A DNA stretch of 64,000 nucleotides from Pseudomonas putida (GCF_026625125.1 NZ_CP113097.1:3596001-3660000), one strand, 5' to 3'; counted from the stretch's first letter, positions 1 to 9,656 are shown. Notes: generated by a model from the sequence alone, not told the origin. Numbers and translations: made by a program.

Positions 1-1
1 T

Positions 2-118
2 GACCTGCCCTTCGCCCTGGAGCCCTTCGAGCTGGAACTGGTGTACCTTGCCCATCGTCAGCACGACCCGGCACTGGCCTGGCTGGTCGCGCGCATCATG
101 GATATTCGCGCCGGCTGA
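2..118 (+). CDS. C-terminal end of a protein, probably a LysR-type regulator (partial)
   Basis: The frame is open from the left edge to a TGA at 116-118 and gives 38 residues. The ending, with DPALAWL followed by an Arg-Ile pair, resembles the last helix of LysR effector-binding domains. The 5' part lies outside the window, so the family call rests on this tail only. It runs in the same direction as the alkyl sulfatase that follows about 100 nt later. Confidence 0.5.
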   Translation, partial: DLPFALEPFELELVYLAHRQHDPALAWLVARIMDIRAG

Positions 119-220
119 GCCATCGCATTCAGGTATGGCCACCCATGCAAGAGTGGTATTGGTTCGCTGGCAATCGATGTCCTTAGAGTGGTGGCCCCCA
201 TAACAACAAGGACCACCCCT

Positions 221-2179
221 ATGCGCCTACGCTACCTGCCCACCCTGCTGGCCCTCGCCCTGCCCTCTGCGGTGCTGGCCCAGGCACCGGCCAAGGACGC
301 CACCGAGCTGACGCGCCAAAGCAACCAGCAGTGGCTGCAGCGCCTGCCCTTCGAGAACCGGGCAGACTTCGACAACGCCCGCCGCGGCCTGCTGGAAAGT
401 GCCGACCAGGCGGTGCTCAATGCCGATGGCAAGACGGTCTGGGACCTGCAGCGCTACGCCTTCCTCAAGGGCGAGGCGCCGGCGACGGTCAACCCCAGCC
501 TGTGGCGCATCGCCCAGCTCAATACCATCGCCGGCCTGTTCAAGGTTACCGACCGCATCTACCAGATACGCGGCATGGACCTGGCCAACATGACCTTGAT
601 CGAAGGCGAACACGGGCTGATCGTGATGGACCCGCTGCTGTCGGTGGAAACCGCCCGGGCCGGGCTGGCCATGTACTTCAGGCATCGCCCGCAGCGGCCG
701 GTGGTGGCAGTGATCTACACCCACCCACACGTCGACCATTTTGGCGGCGCGCGCGGGGTGATCGATGAGGCCGACGTAAAGGCCGGCAAGGTTCAGGTCA
801 TCGCCCCTCAAGGTTTCTTGGAACATGCCATCAGCGAGAACGTACTGGCCGGGCCGGCGATGAAGCGCCGGGCGCAGTACATGTATGGTGCGCCTCTGCC
901 ACGCAGCGCCCGCGGGCAGGTTGACGCAGGCCTCGGCAAGGCCGTGCCGGCCAATGCCACAGTCAGCCTCATCGCCCCGACACGGCTGATCGAAAAACCG
1001 TTCGAGACCCTGCGCATCGACGGCGTGGATATCGAGTTCCAGCTGACGCCCGGCACCGAAGCACCGGCCGAGATGAACCTGTGGTTCCCGGCGTTCAAAG
1101 CCCTGTGCATGGCCGAAAACGCCTCCCATGTGCAGCACAACATCCTCACCCTGCGTGGCGCGCAGGTGCGCGATGCGAAGGTCTGGGCGCACTACCTGGA
1201 CCAGTCGCTGCTGCGTTACGGCGACAAGGCCGAGGTGGTGTTCGCCCAGCACCATTGGCCGACCTGGGGCGGCGCGGCGATCCGTGAATACCTGGCCGAT
1301 CAGCGCGACATGTACGCCTTCCTCGACAGCCAGACGCTGCGCCTGCTCAACCGCGGCCTCACCCCTACTGAGATCGCCGCCGAACTGACCTCGCTGCCCC
1401 CCCGCCTGGCCAACAAATGGTACAGCCGTGACTACTACGGCTCACTCAGCCACAACGTGCGGGCGGTGTACCAGCGCTACATGGGCTTCTACGACGGCAA
1501 CCCGGCGACCCTCAACCCCTTGCCGCCGAGCGATGCGGGCCAGCGCTACGTGGCGGCGCTGGGCGGCAGCGAGCGGGTGCTGACGCTGGCGCGTGAGGCG
1601 TACGACAAGGGTGACTACCGCTGGGTGGCGGAGCTCACCCGGCACCTGGTGTTCGCCCAAGCCGACAACAGCGCTGCACGTAACCTGCAAGCCGATGCCC
1701 TGGAGCAACTGGGTTACCAGAGCGAGAACGCCACCTGGCGCAACGCCTACCTGACCGGTGCGCAGGAGCTGCGCAACGGCGTCGCGGCCGGTGCCAGCAA
1801 AGGCGGCAGCGCCGACGACCTGGTACGCGCACTGACCCCATCGCTGTTCTTCGACTACCTGGGTGTGCGCGTCGATGCCGCCAAGGCGGCTGAGCAGGAC
1901 CTGACCATCAACTGGCGCTTCACCGACATCGATGAAGACTACGCCCTGACCCTGCGCAATGGCGTGCTGACCCACCGCGACCATGCACAGCACGCCCAAG
2001 CGGATGTGCAGATCAACATGAGCAAGGCCACCCTGGACCGCATTGCACTCAAGCAGACCGGTTTTCTCAAGGAAGCCAAGACGGGTGATATCGACATCAG
2101 CGGTGAGCGGGTGAAGTTCATGCAGTTCATGGCTGGGCTGGATGAGCCGGACGGGCGCTTCAATATCGTCACGCCCTGA
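221..2179 (+). CDS. SdsA-type alkyl sulfatase (metallo-beta-lactamase fold), exported
   Basis: This 652-residue protein probably hydrolyses primary alkyl sulfates such as dodecyl sulfate to alcohol and sulfate. A Sec signal peptide ends near residue 20 (SAVLAQ). The metallo-beta-lactamase core carries the dinuclear zinc motif THPHVDH at about residue 168, followed by GGARG. After it come an alpha-helical dimerisation domain (about 420-530) and a C-terminal SCP2-like lipid-binding domain (about 550-652). This domain order and length match SdsA1 of Pseudomonas aeruginosa. I chose ATG 221 over GTG 188 because AAGGA lies eight bases before it and the signal peptide then starts correctly. A LysR-like gene precedes it, which is common for these inducible sulfatases. 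The substrate range cannot be read from sequence. Confidence 0.88.
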   Translation: MRLRYLPTLLALALPSAVLAQAPAKDATELTRQSNQQWLQRLPFENRADFDNARRGLLESADQAVLNADGKTVWDLQRYAFLKGEAPATVNPSLWRIAQLNTIAGLFKVTDRIYQIRGMDLANMTLIEGEHGLIVMDPLLSVETARAGLAMYFRHRPQRPVVAVIYTHPHVDHFGGARGVIDEADVKAGKVQVIAPQGFLEHAISENVLAGPAMKRRAQYMYGAPLPRSARGQVDAGLGKAVPANATVSLIAPTRLIEKPFETLRIDGVDIEFQLTPGTEAPAEMNLWFPAFKALCMAENASHVQHNILTLRGAQVRDAKVWAHYLDQSLLRYGDKAEVVFAQHHWPTWGGAAIREYLADQRDMYAFLDSQTLRLLNRGLTPTEIAAELTSLPPRLANKWYSRDYYGSLSHNVRAVYQRYMGFYDGNPATLNPLPPSDAGQRYVAALGGSERVLTLAREAYDKGDYRWVAELTRHLVFAQADNSAARNLQADALEQLGYQSENATWRNAYLTGAQELRNGVAAGASKGGSADDLVRALTPSLFFDYLGVRVDAAKAAEQDLTINWRFTDIDEDYALTLRNGVLTHRDHAQHAQADVQINMSKATLDRIALKQTGFLKEAKTGDIDISGERVKFMQFMAGLDEPDGRFNIVTP

Positions 2180-2197
2180 GCCTGCAACGGCGCCGTG

Positions 2198-2497
2198 CTA
2201 AGCAGTGCGGCGCAACCACACGCCCAGCACCAACCCGGCCACCAATAACGCAGCCAGCGGTACGGTGCGCACTGCAGCCCACCCCCGCTCGCTGCGCAAC
2301 ATGGCCAGGCCCCGGCGGTAGATGGCGCGTTCGCGGACCCTGCCCAGTAGCGCCAACGACAGTGCCGCGCCGGCCACAGCCACCAGGCCGCCGCGCCAGG
2401 CCAGGCAAGCCAGTACCAGTAAAGCCAACTGGGTTCGCCGCCAGGCCAACACCGTACGCTCGGCCTGCAGCCCGGTATCGGCCGGGCCGTCAGCCAT
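2198..2497 (-). CDS. DUF202 family small membrane protein
   Basis: The 99-residue product begins with the DUF202 signature (AERTVLAWRRTQLAL) and has about three hydrophobic segments, so it is an inner-membrane protein. Its start overlaps the end of the next upstream gene, also DUF202, by 8 nt, so the two are translationally coupled and may form a heteromer. DUF202 proteins (YidG/YidH in E. coli) have no settled function. It converges on the alkyl sulfatase with an 18-nt gap. Confidence 0.75.
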   Translation of the reverse strand: MADGPADTGLQAERTVLAWRRTQLALLVLACLAWRGGLVAVAGAALSLALLGRVRERAIYRRGLAMLRSERGWAAVRTVPLAALLVAGLVLGVWLRRTA

Positions 2498-2876
2498 GCC
2501 AACGCCCCCATAACAGCGGTATCAGTGCCGCGCAGCCCAGCGCGCAGGCCACGCTCAACAGCGGTACCAAGCGTGGCAGCGGCAATGGCGCAGCGCGGCG
2601 CAGGGCGCGTTCCACCACCAGCCAGCGCCAACCAGCCCCCAGGCTTACCAGCAGGCTCGCCAGCAGCAACGCGAACTCCATCGCCAGGCGCCCGGATTGC
2701 GGCCAGGCATGCGCGGCAAAGGTTTCCAGGGCAATGGCACCGCCCAGCAATGCCAGGGCGGTGCGCAGCCAGGCCAGAAAGGTGCGTTCATTGGCCAGGG
2801 TGAAGCGCGGGTCAGGTGGCTTGCCAGGCCCCAGCAACCAGCGCTCCCAGGCGCTGTAATGGTGATCGGAACTCAT
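2490..2876 (-). CDS. DUF202 / YidH family membrane protein
   Basis: The product has 128 residues. A short soluble N-terminus leads into the DUF202 motif (LANERTFLAWLRTALAL, residues about 27-43), followed by two more hydrophobic helices. It is YidH-like and probably forms a membrane complex with the shorter partner encoded immediately downstream, with which it overlaps by 8 nt. The DUF1329 gene on the same strand ends only 28 nt upstream of its start, so it may be co-transcribed. No enzymatic residues are evident. Confidence 0.78.
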   Translation of the reverse strand: MSSDHHYSAWERWLLGPGKPPDPRFTLANERTFLAWLRTALALLGGAIALETFAAHAWPQSGRLAMEFALLLASLLVSLGAGWRWLVVERALRRAAPLPLPRLVPLLSVACALGCAALIPLLWGRWHG

Positions 2877-2904
2877 CGGCTGTCCTGTGTGTGGCCCTGG
2901 GCGC

Positions 2905-4242
2905 TCAACGCAGCCCTTGGCTGCGCAATGCCCCGGGCGAGAAGTACGAAGCGCTGGTGCGCAGGTCGAAGGTGAAGGGTTTGGGTTGCTCGTTGGTCAG
3001 GCCCGACAGCTGGTAACGCCCATTGCGCAGGTCGTAGATCACCTCCATGGCGTTGACCAGTGCCTGCCCGGTGACGTGGTAGTAACTGTGCGCCTGGGCC
3101 GTGCGCCACAGCCGCCCCTGGTGGTCGAAGAAGTCGGCTTCGACGATGGCCCAGCTGTCCTCGTCCAGGTAATAGCGGCGGCTGGCATAGATATGCTCGG
3201 CCCCGGGCTTGAGGGTACCGACCAGCTCCCATACCCGGTGCAATTCGTAGCGGGTTGGCTGCGGGTTGACGTGGCCCGGGCCGACCAGCGCGGTGTAGCT
3301 CAGCTGTGGCGAAGCCAGCCGATAACTGTTGTAGGGTACGTGCAGGGTTTTCTTGCCGATCAGGGTCCAGTGGTAAAGGTCCGGGGCACCGTTGAACATG
3401 TCGCGGCTGTCGGCGGTGCGCAGCCCGGCCGTCCCTGGGGTGATGCTGTCGTAGGCCACGGCAGGCGCGCGCCGTACGCGTCGCTGGCTGCTGCTGTACA
3501 ACCACGACAGGCGTGGCTGGGCGACCTGGTCGAGGGTTTCGTGCAGCACCAAGGCGTCACCTGCCAGGCGCGATGGCGCGGTCATGCGGTAGCTCAGGTA
3601 ATACAGTACGTTGCTTGCCTGGCCGCCAGGCAGCACATCGGGCCTGGCGAAGGTTTGCTGCGCGCTGAACATGACAAAGCGACCATCACGACGCGGGGTG
3701 ATGCTGTCCGACGCCAGGCTGTAACTGCCGTTGCGTGGCCGCGTCAGGTGGTTCCACAGTACCTGCAGGCCATTGCGTGGCAGCGGAAACGCCAGTACCC
3801 CGGCAAAACCCTGCACGCCATTGCCGTCATTGACCAGATGGGCGCTGGCGGCGTTGTGCCGGGCCCACTCGCTGACCCGAGCCGGCACCGCGACACTGCG
3901 GTGCGAGGGGTATACCGGCAGGCGAAAAGAGTCGGGAAAACGCTCGAGCAGCGCCACCTGGCCTGTCGTGAGCTGCTCGCGATAGCGCCGGTAGTTCTGC
4001 GCGGTGATGGTGTACAGCGGCTGCTCATCGGCGTAGGGGTCAAGCGGCGTGCCGTTGACCGCCAGTGAGACCTGCCCCGGTTGCAGCCCCCCGTTCCAGG
4101 CCGGTATGCGGCCATCACTGCTGGGCGCACGCTCGGCACCCACGGGTGTCAGTTGCGGGGGCAGTGGCGTAGCGCCAAGGTGAAGGGCCAGCAGGCTGGC
4201 ATTGACGAGCAGGATACTTCGCAGCATGGCAGCAGGTTTCAT
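2905..4242 (-). CDS. DUF1329 domain exported protein
   Basis: The 445-residue protein starts with a signal peptide (MKPAAML then a hydrophobic run ending near GATPL). The rest matches the DUF1329 pattern, with VGAERAPSSDGRIPAWNGG near the mature N-terminus and a Tyr/Trp-rich beta-structure. DUF1329 proteins are outer-membrane-associated, LolA/LolB-fold-like proteins often encoded with a DUF1302 partner and an RND transporter; neither partner is next to it here. ATG 4242 was preferred to an upstream in-frame start because AAGAGG precedes it and the signal peptide is then complete. It is divergent from the LysR gene at 4398, which may control it. Confidence 0.75.
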   Translation of the reverse strand: MKPAAMLRSILLVNASLLALHLGATPLPPQLTPVGAERAPSSDGRIPAWNGGLQPGQVSLAVNGTPLDPYADEQPLYTITAQNYRRYREQLTTGQVALLERFPDSFRLPVYPSHRSVAVPARVSEWARHNAASAHLVNDGNGVQGFAGVLAFPLPRNGLQVLWNHLTRPRNGSYSLASDSITPRRDGRFVMFSAQQTFARPDVLPGGQASNVLYYLSYRMTAPSRLAGDALVLHETLDQVAQPRLSWLYSSSQRRVRRAPAVAYDSITPGTAGLRTADSRDMFNGAPDLYHWTLIGKKTLHVPYNSYRLASPQLSYTALVGPGHVNPQPTRYELHRVWELVGTLKPGAEHIYASRRYYLDEDSWAIVEADFFDHQGRLWRTAQAHSYYHVTGQALVNAMEVIYDLRNGRYQLSGLTNEQPKPFTFDLRTSASYFSPGALRSQGLR

Positions 4243-4397
4243 GGGGTTGGCCTCTTGTTGTTGTTGGCTGACCTGGCCGGGCGGGCTTGCTTTGGCACGC
4301 CCCTTCCGGGTGATACTAGGAGCCACGCTTCGAACCCCACAAATAACGTGTTCGGATACGTGCCATATCAGTTCGGCATACCCTTGGAACCGCTGCG

Positions 4398-5360
4398 ATG
4401 ACCCTCAAACAGCTCCGCTACCTGATCGCAATCGTCGAAGCCGGCAGCTTTTCCTCGGCCGCGCGTCGTGCCTACATCGCCCAGCCGGCGCTGAGCAGGC
4501 AGATCGGCCTGCTGGAGAGTGAACTGGAAATGCAGCTGCTCGACCGCCAGCACGACGGCATCGTCCTGACCGACGCCGGTCGGCAGCTTTACGAGGTGGC
4601 CCGCCAGGTGGTGCAGAAGCTCGATTCGGTGAAGGACGAGCTCAAATCGAGCCGCGGTGACCCCAAGGGCCACGTCGCCATTTCCATTCCTGCCACCGCC
4701 GCAGACATGCTGCTGCCAGAAATCATCAAGCGTGACGAGCAGCGCTTTCCCGGCGTGACCCTGACCGTGTGGGACGGCCTGAGCCGCAACGGCGGCCAAG
4801 CCATCGAATTGGGCAAGGTCGACTTCGGCGTGGTGCCCAATGCCGAGGAGCTGGAGCATGTCGAGGCCGAGCCGATCTTCACCGAGGCGCTGTACTGGGT
4901 CGGCCCTTCAGCCGCTGGCGTCGCCGATACCATCACCCTGGCCGAAGCCGCCGCCACGCGGCTGGTGCTGCCACCAAGGGCACTGCACCTGCGCCGGCGC
5001 ATCGAACAGGCGGCCATGGAAGCCGGCGTACCGTTGGCGGCCGCCTACGAGCAGCAGTCGGCCCCCGGCATCGCCAGCCTGGTCCGCGCAGGGCTGGCGG
5101 CGACCATCAGCAACTGGCCGCCGCTGTGCGAGCTGCTCGAACCGACCCAGGCGCGGCTCATCGTCGAGCCACGCATCAGCCGCACCATTGCCTTGGCGCA
5201 CTCACGGCACAAGCCCCTGTCGTTTGCCGCCGGTTGCTTGCACGACCTGGTGCGCGGGCTGCTGATCGAGCTGGTACTCGGCGGCCGCTGGCGTGGTGAG
5301 CTGATCGGCGGCGATGACGCGCCGCTCGGGTCGGTGCCGGGGGTTCAGCTGGCTGTCTGA
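4398..5360 (+). CDS. LysR-family transcriptional regulator (Nac/CynR-like group)
   Basis: The 320-residue product has an N-terminal winged helix-turn-helix (MTLKQLRYLIAIVEAGSFSSAARR, QPALSRQI) and a LysR substrate domain. The opening and the linker resemble the Nac group of LysR proteins. It is divergent from the DUF1329 gene with a 155-nt intergenic region and convergent with the MFS gene, whose 3' end it overlaps by 16 nt. Its likely targets are the DUF1329 gene and itself. The effector cannot be inferred. Confidence 0.85.
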   Translation: MTLKQLRYLIAIVEAGSFSSAARRAYIAQPALSRQIGLLESELEMQLLDRQHDGIVLTDAGRQLYEVARQVVQKLDSVKDELKSSRGDPKGHVAISIPATAADMLLPEIIKRDEQRFPGVTLTVWDGLSRNGGQAIELGKVDFGVVPNAEELEHVEAEPIFTEALYWVGPSAAGVADTITLAEAAATRLVLPPRALHLRRRIEQAAMEAGVPLAAAYEQQSAPGIASLVRAGLAATISNWPPLCELLEPTQARLIVEPRISRTIALAHSRHKPLSFAAGCLHDLVRGLLIELVLGGRWRGELIGGDDAPLGSVPGVQLAV

Positions 5361-6661
5361 GAGCGCGCCGGCACCCCAGGCGCCACCGCACGCGGTTCAG
5401 CCAAGCGCTTCAGGGTGCGCTGCGGGTTCAGGCTCACCAGGCCCACCAGCCCCGCCACGACCAGTACTGCGCCACACACCAGAAAGCCCTGGGCATACCC
5501 GGTGGGATGCGCGGCACCTGCGCCCTGCACCAGCAACCCGGTTACCACCGGCGCAGCCAGCCCGGCCAGCGAAGCGATACCGTTACCGATGGCAAGCACC
5601 CCGCCGCGCTGGGCCGTCGGGGTGAACTCGGCGAGCATGGCCGGCCCTACGGAGTACATCACCAGCGCCAGGCCACCGCTGAAGGTCAGTGCGCCAACCC
5701 GCACGGCGGTGCTCAGGCCTGGCAGCATCAGCGACGCAGACAGCAGCCCGGAAAGCACCAGGCACAGCGAGACGAACACGCCGCGCGCCACGCGCGAAGA
5801 TACGCCACGGCGCATCAGGCGTTGTGACAACCAGGCCATGAACAGGCTCAACGGCGTGGTCACCACCACGAACATCACAAAGATCCGCCCGGTCTGCAAG
5901 GGGTCTATGCCCAGGCCGACCTGCAGATAACTGGGCACCCAGGTCAGCGTCAGGGCCAGTGACCAGTTGGCGGCGAAGTGGCAAAGGTAGTTGCCCATCA
6001 CGCTGGGGTCGCCCAGCAGCTTGCGGTACGGTATTGCCGGCTCATCGCTCTTGAGCTGGCTGGCACGCAGGCGCTCAAGGGTGCCCTCCTGCCCCAGCCG
6101 CCACCACAGCAGGCACCACACCACGCCGATCAATGAAAGGATGATGAAGTTGGTGCGCCAGCCATAGTGCAGGCTGACCCAGGGGATCATCGCGCCGGCC
6201 ACCAGCAGCCCCATGGCGCTACCGGTGTGCAGCAACGCCACGGGCAGGTTGCGACGGTCATTGGGAAACCACTTGTACAGCGCATGGGTAGCGACCGGCG
6301 ATGCCGGGCCCTCACCGATGCCCAGCAACACGCGGCAGGCAACGATGGCCCACAGTGAAGTGGCGAACAGCATCGGCAACTGGATCACCGCCCAGAACAG
6401 GCCCATGCCCAATAGCAGCGTGCGGGTGGGGCGCCGGTTGGCCATGAAGCCACCCACCACGGCGGACAAGGCGAAGAACCAATGCAAAGCGCCGCCAATC
6501 AGCCCGAACTCGGTCGCGGTCAGGCCCAGCTCGGCGCTCATCGGCACCGCAACCAGGCCAATCACCACCTTGTCGAGAAAATTGATCAGCATCAGCATGG
6601 CCAGCAGTACGGCCACCATCCAGGCGGTCCGTGGGTTGGGCAGGGAAGCATCCACAGTCAT
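5345..6661 (-). CDS. MFS transporter, anion:cation symporter type
   Basis: The product has 438 residues with about twelve hydrophobic segments and an MFS-like loop after helix 2 (GGFMANRRPTR), so it is an inner-membrane secondary carrier. The overall pattern fits the ACS family, whose members take up organic acids. ATG 6661 has AAGAG nine bases upstream; the longer frame adds twelve unlikely residues. It lies downstream of acyl-CoA dehydrogenase and acyl-CoA ligase genes on the same strand but a strong hairpin with a U-run separates them, so transcription may be only partly shared. A carboxylic acid activated by the neighbouring ligase is a plausible substrate, by inference. Confidence 0.8.
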   Translation of the reverse strand: MTVDASLPNPRTAWMVAVLLAMLMLINFLDKVVIGLVAVPMSAELGLTATEFGLIGGALHWFFALSAVVGGFMANRRPTRTLLLGMGLFWAVIQLPMLFATSLWAIVACRVLLGIGEGPASPVATHALYKWFPNDRRNLPVALLHTGSAMGLLVAGAMIPWVSLHYGWRTNFIILSLIGVVWCLLWWRLGQEGTLERLRASQLKSDEPAIPYRKLLGDPSVMGNYLCHFAANWSLALTLTWVPSYLQVGLGIDPLQTGRIFVMFVVVTTPLSLFMAWLSQRLMRRGVSSRVARGVFVSLCLVLSGLLSASLMLPGLSTAVRVGALTFSGGLALVMYSVGPAMLAEFTPTAQRGGVLAIGNGIASLAGLAAPVVTGLLVQGAGAAHPTGYAQGFLVCGAVLVVAGLVGLVSLNPQRTLKRLAEPRAVAPGVPARSQTAS

Positions 6662-6695
6662 GGCGATTACTCTTGTTATTGTTGTGGAATGTGAC

Positions 6696-6718
6696 AAAAG
6701 GCCGCCTTGGTGGCGGCC
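6696..6718 (-). terminator. Rho-independent terminator after the acyl-CoA dehydrogenase gene
   Basis: On the minus strand a perfect 7-bp GGCCGCC/GGCGGCC stem with a 5-nt loop is followed directly by four U residues. It lies just past the stop of the acyl-CoA dehydrogenase gene and upstream of the MFS start. Confidence 0.8.
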
Positions 6719-6724
6719 TGAGGG

Positions 6725-7894
6725 TCACGCGGGCATCAGCACGCTTTTGGCGATGGTGTTGCGCTGAATTTCACTGGTCCCGGTCAGGATGCGCATCATT
6801 CGGGTGGCACGGAAAATCCATTCCACCGGGTGGCCCTGCATCAACCCGGCACCGCCATGCACCTGCACGGCCTTGTCGGCAATGCGGAATGCAGCCTCCG
6901 AGACGAACAGCTTGCACATCGGCGCCTGGGTACGGATATCGCCGCCGGCATCGTTCACCTGCGCCGTGGCGTAGACCATGCTGCGTGCTGCATGCAGCTC
7001 GGTAGCCATATCGGCGATCATGTGGTTGACCGCCTGGAACATGGCGATCGGCTGGCCGAACTGCTTACGGCTACGGGCATGCTCGATCGACAGGTTCAGG
7101 GCCAGGCCGGCCATGCCCAGCAAGGTCGGGCAATGCAGCAGCCGGTTGAGGGTAATGCGCCCCATGGCCAGCTTGAAGCCCTGGCCCTGCTCGCCAATCA
7201 GGTTGGCCGCTGGCACGCGCACGTCATCCAGCACGATGTCGCCGTGGGCCCCGCCACCGGACATCACCGCATAGTCGCTTTCGACACGCACGCCCGGGGC
7301 CTTGAGGTCGACGAAGAACGCCGAAATACCCTGTGCGCCCTGCCCGGGGCCGGTCACGGCCAGCAACACCGCCAGGTCCGCGTACGTGGCACCAGAGATG
7401 TAGCGCTTGCTGCCGCTCAGCACGTAGTGATCACCATCGCGGCGCGCCTGGGTACGGATGGCAGTGGCGTCTGAACCCGCCTCGGCCTCGGTCAGGGCGA
7501 AGCACACGGCTTTCTCGGCACGGCACACTGGCTGCAGGAAATGCTCCACCTGATAGGGGCTGGCCACTTTGAGCAGGTGGCCCACCCGCGGCGGCCCGGA
7601 CAGCTCGCCCAGTACGTGCGGGGCGAGCATCGAACCGGTCAGCACCGTGGCTTCTTTCACGGCGCACAGGTCAGCCACGCTCAAACCTGCACCGCCCATG
7701 GCTTCGGGCAGCATGAGGGTGTAAAGGCCCTGCTCGCTGGAGCGCTTCCAGACTTCCCGCAAGACCGCCTGAGGATGCGGGCGCGCCCAATTCAGCTGCA
7801 TCTGCTGCTCCAGCGGGCGAACCTGGTCGCGGACGAACCCTTCGATGGCTTCAATGATCTGCGCAGCTTTTGCACTTGGTTGATACATGGTCAT
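6725..7894 (-). CDS. Acyl-CoA dehydrogenase
   Basis: This 389-residue FAD flavoprotein of the acyl-CoA dehydrogenase family would introduce an alpha-beta double bond into an acyl-CoA. The N-terminal helical domain, the middle beta domain (CFALTEAEAGSD, the family signature near residue 130) and the C-terminal helical domain (QVHGGAGLMQGHPVEW, then RNTIAKSVL) are all present, and the length is typical. The start may be ATG 7894 or ATG 7888; AGGGAG lies four or ten bases upstream respectively. It follows the acyl-CoA ligase gene by 8 nt, so activation and oxidation of the same acid are coupled. The acid itself is unknown. Confidence 0.9.
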   Translation of the reverse strand: MTMYQPSAKAAQIIEAIEGFVRDQVRPLEQQMQLNWARPHPQAVLREVWKRSSEQGLYTLMLPEAMGGAGLSVADLCAVKEATVLTGSMLAPHVLGELSGPPRVGHLLKVASPYQVEHFLQPVCRAEKAVCFALTEAEAGSDATAIRTQARRDGDHYVLSGSKRYISGATYADLAVLLAVTGPGQGAQGISAFFVDLKAPGVRVESDYAVMSGGGAHGDIVLDDVRVPAANLIGEQGQGFKLAMGRITLNRLLHCPTLLGMAGLALNLSIEHARSRKQFGQPIAMFQAVNHMIADMATELHAARSMVYATAQVNDAGGDIRTQAPMCKLFVSEAAFRIADKAVQVHGGAGLMQGHPVEWIFRATRMMRILTGTSEIQRNTIAKSVLMPA

Positions 7895-7902
7895 GCTCCC
7901 TG

Positions 7903-9450
7903 TCAGATACGACGATCGCTGTGTTGCCAGTAGGCTTCCCGGACCAGGCGGCGGACCACCTTGCCATTGGGGTTCTTCGGCAGTTCGGTGACGAAATCCA
8001 CGCCTCGCGGCTTCTTGAAACCGGCCAGTGCACGGCCGCAGCGCTCGATGAGCTCGGCGGCGTCAAGCTGCGCGCCAGGCTTGAGCACCACCACAGCACG
8101 CACCGCTTCACCCCACTGCTCGTCCGGCACACCGACCACTGCCGCCTCGAACACTTCGGGAAAGCCGTAGATCACCTGCTCCACTTCGCTGGGGTACACG
8201 TTGAAGCCCCCGGAAATGATCATTTCCTTCTTGCGGTCGACGATGAACACGTAACCCTGCGCATCGACCGTGGCCAGGTCGCCGGTCAGGTAATAGCCGT
8301 CGCGCATGACTTCGGCGGTGAGCGCGGGCGCGCGCCAGTAGCCCTGCATGATGTCCGGGCCCTTGACCACGATTTCGCCGATCTCGCCCGGCACCACATC
8401 CTCGAATGCGTCGTTCACCACACGCAGGTCGGTCTCGAAATAGCAGCGCCCGCAAGAGGCCAGGCGTTGGTAGTTGCCGTCCTCGACCAGGTGGTCCTGC
8501 TCGGTCAGTACCGTGACCAGCGAGCAGGTTTCGCCGGCGCCATAACCTTGCACCAGAATCGGCCCGAACAGTTCGATGGCCTTCTTCACCAGGGCCGGCG
8601 CCATGGGCGCAGCGCCATACATGACCAGTCTGAGGCTGGACAGGTCGAAGCGCTCGACATCGGGGTAATTGACCAGGCGGTTGATCATGGCCGGCACCAG
8701 GAACAGCCGCGTCACCCGCTCACGTTCGATGGTCTCCAGCAACAGGCGATCGTCGTAGCGGTCGAGCAGCAGGTTGCAGGCGCCTACCGCCAGCAGCGGC
8801 ATGATCTGCATGCCGCTGGCATGGGTGATCGGTCCCACATGGGCCATCACATCATCAGGGCCAGAGCGCCGCGTGGGGCTGGCGATGCTCTTGCGGACCA
8901 GCGCCTTGCGGTTGCCAAACGACAACATGGCCGCCTTGAGTACCCCGGAGCTACCGGAGGTGTAATGCAGCACCGCCAGGGCGTCGTCGGCAGGGTCAAG
9001 GCTGCACGGCGCCTCGCTGCCGCGCTCAAGCAGCGCGGCGTAACCCAGGTCACCGCCCTCGCCCTCCAGCGCGATCACCTGGCGCAACATCGGCAAAGCC
9101 TCGCGTCGTTCGGCCAGCGCCTGGGCGAAGGTGGCATCGGTGATCAGCGCAACGCTGCAGGAGTCTTCCAGTACCCGTACCACTTCATCCAGCGACAACC
9201 GCGCGTTGATCGGCACCTTGACCATCGCTGCCTTGTACAGCGCCACCTCTGCCTCTACCAGTTCCACGCGGTTGGCAGCGAGGATCGCCACATGTTCACC
9301 GCTGGCCACGCCCAGTGCGCCCAGCCCCGAGGCCAGGCGGTTGCTGCGCCGTTCCAGTTGGGCATAGGTCAGGCGCGTCTGGCTGTCCGCCACGGCAGTG
9401 TGGTCCGGCCAGTAGCGGGCACTGCGGGTAATGATCTTTCCAAGGTTCAC
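7903..9450 (-). CDS. AMP-forming acyl-CoA synthetase
   Basis: The 515-residue protein belongs to the ANL adenylating family and should activate a carboxylic acid to its CoA thioester using ATP. The P-loop-like motif YTSGSSGVLKAAMLS (about residue 168), YGAAPM, the GYGAGET segment, YLTGDLATVD, and the C-terminal catalytic lysine region (PKNPNGKVVRR) are all visible. Length fits medium-chain or aromatic acid CoA ligases. It is the first gene of the ligase-dehydrogenase unit and is divergent from the exported protein at 9657. Confidence 0.9.
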   Translation of the reverse strand: MNLGKIITRSARYWPDHTAVADSQTRLTYAQLERRSNRLASGLGALGVASGEHVAILAANRVELVEAEVALYKAAMVKVPINARLSLDEVVRVLEDSCSVALITDATFAQALAERREALPMLRQVIALEGEGGDLGYAALLERGSEAPCSLDPADDALAVLHYTSGSSGVLKAAMLSFGNRKALVRKSIASPTRRSGPDDVMAHVGPITHASGMQIMPLLAVGACNLLLDRYDDRLLLETIERERVTRLFLVPAMINRLVNYPDVERFDLSSLRLVMYGAAPMAPALVKKAIELFGPILVQGYGAGETCSLVTVLTEQDHLVEDGNYQRLASCGRCYFETDLRVVNDAFEDVVPGEIGEIVVKGPDIMQGYWRAPALTAEVMRDGYYLTGDLATVDAQGYVFIVDRKKEMIISGGFNVYPSEVEQVIYGFPEVFEAAVVGVPDEQWGEAVRAVVVLKPGAQLDAAELIERCGRALAGFKKPRGVDFVTELPKNPNGKVVRRLVREAYWQHSDRRI

Positions 9451-9571
9451 GTTGTTGTTCTCGTCGACAGGAAGACATCGACGATGCTAAACACCCAGGC
9501 GTGGCCGGATGTAATACCAGTTTCCGATGCCGGCCATAACGAATTTGGCTGGCGCTATCATCAACGCCATT

Positions 9572-9589
9572 GGTTAAGGATGTTTAACC
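9572..9589. promoter_or_regulatory. Palindrome GGTTAA-N6-TTAACC upstream of the aconitate isomerase-like gene
   Basis: A perfect 6-bp inverted repeat separated by 6 nt lies in the divergent region between the acyl-CoA ligase and the exported protein, about 68 bp before ATG 9657. It is a candidate operator for an unknown regulator. Confidence 0.4.
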
Positions 9590-9656
9590 TGATTTCACCC
9601 ATCCTGCGGAGCACGCGCCATTAACATGACGCGTCTTTGACCCAGGATTCTCAGCA

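Noticed and set aside
7870..9624. A long open frame (584 codons) on the plus strand
   Set aside because: It lies opposite the acyl-CoA ligase; composition is His/Gln-rich as expected for the antisense of a GC-rich gene, and no family fits.
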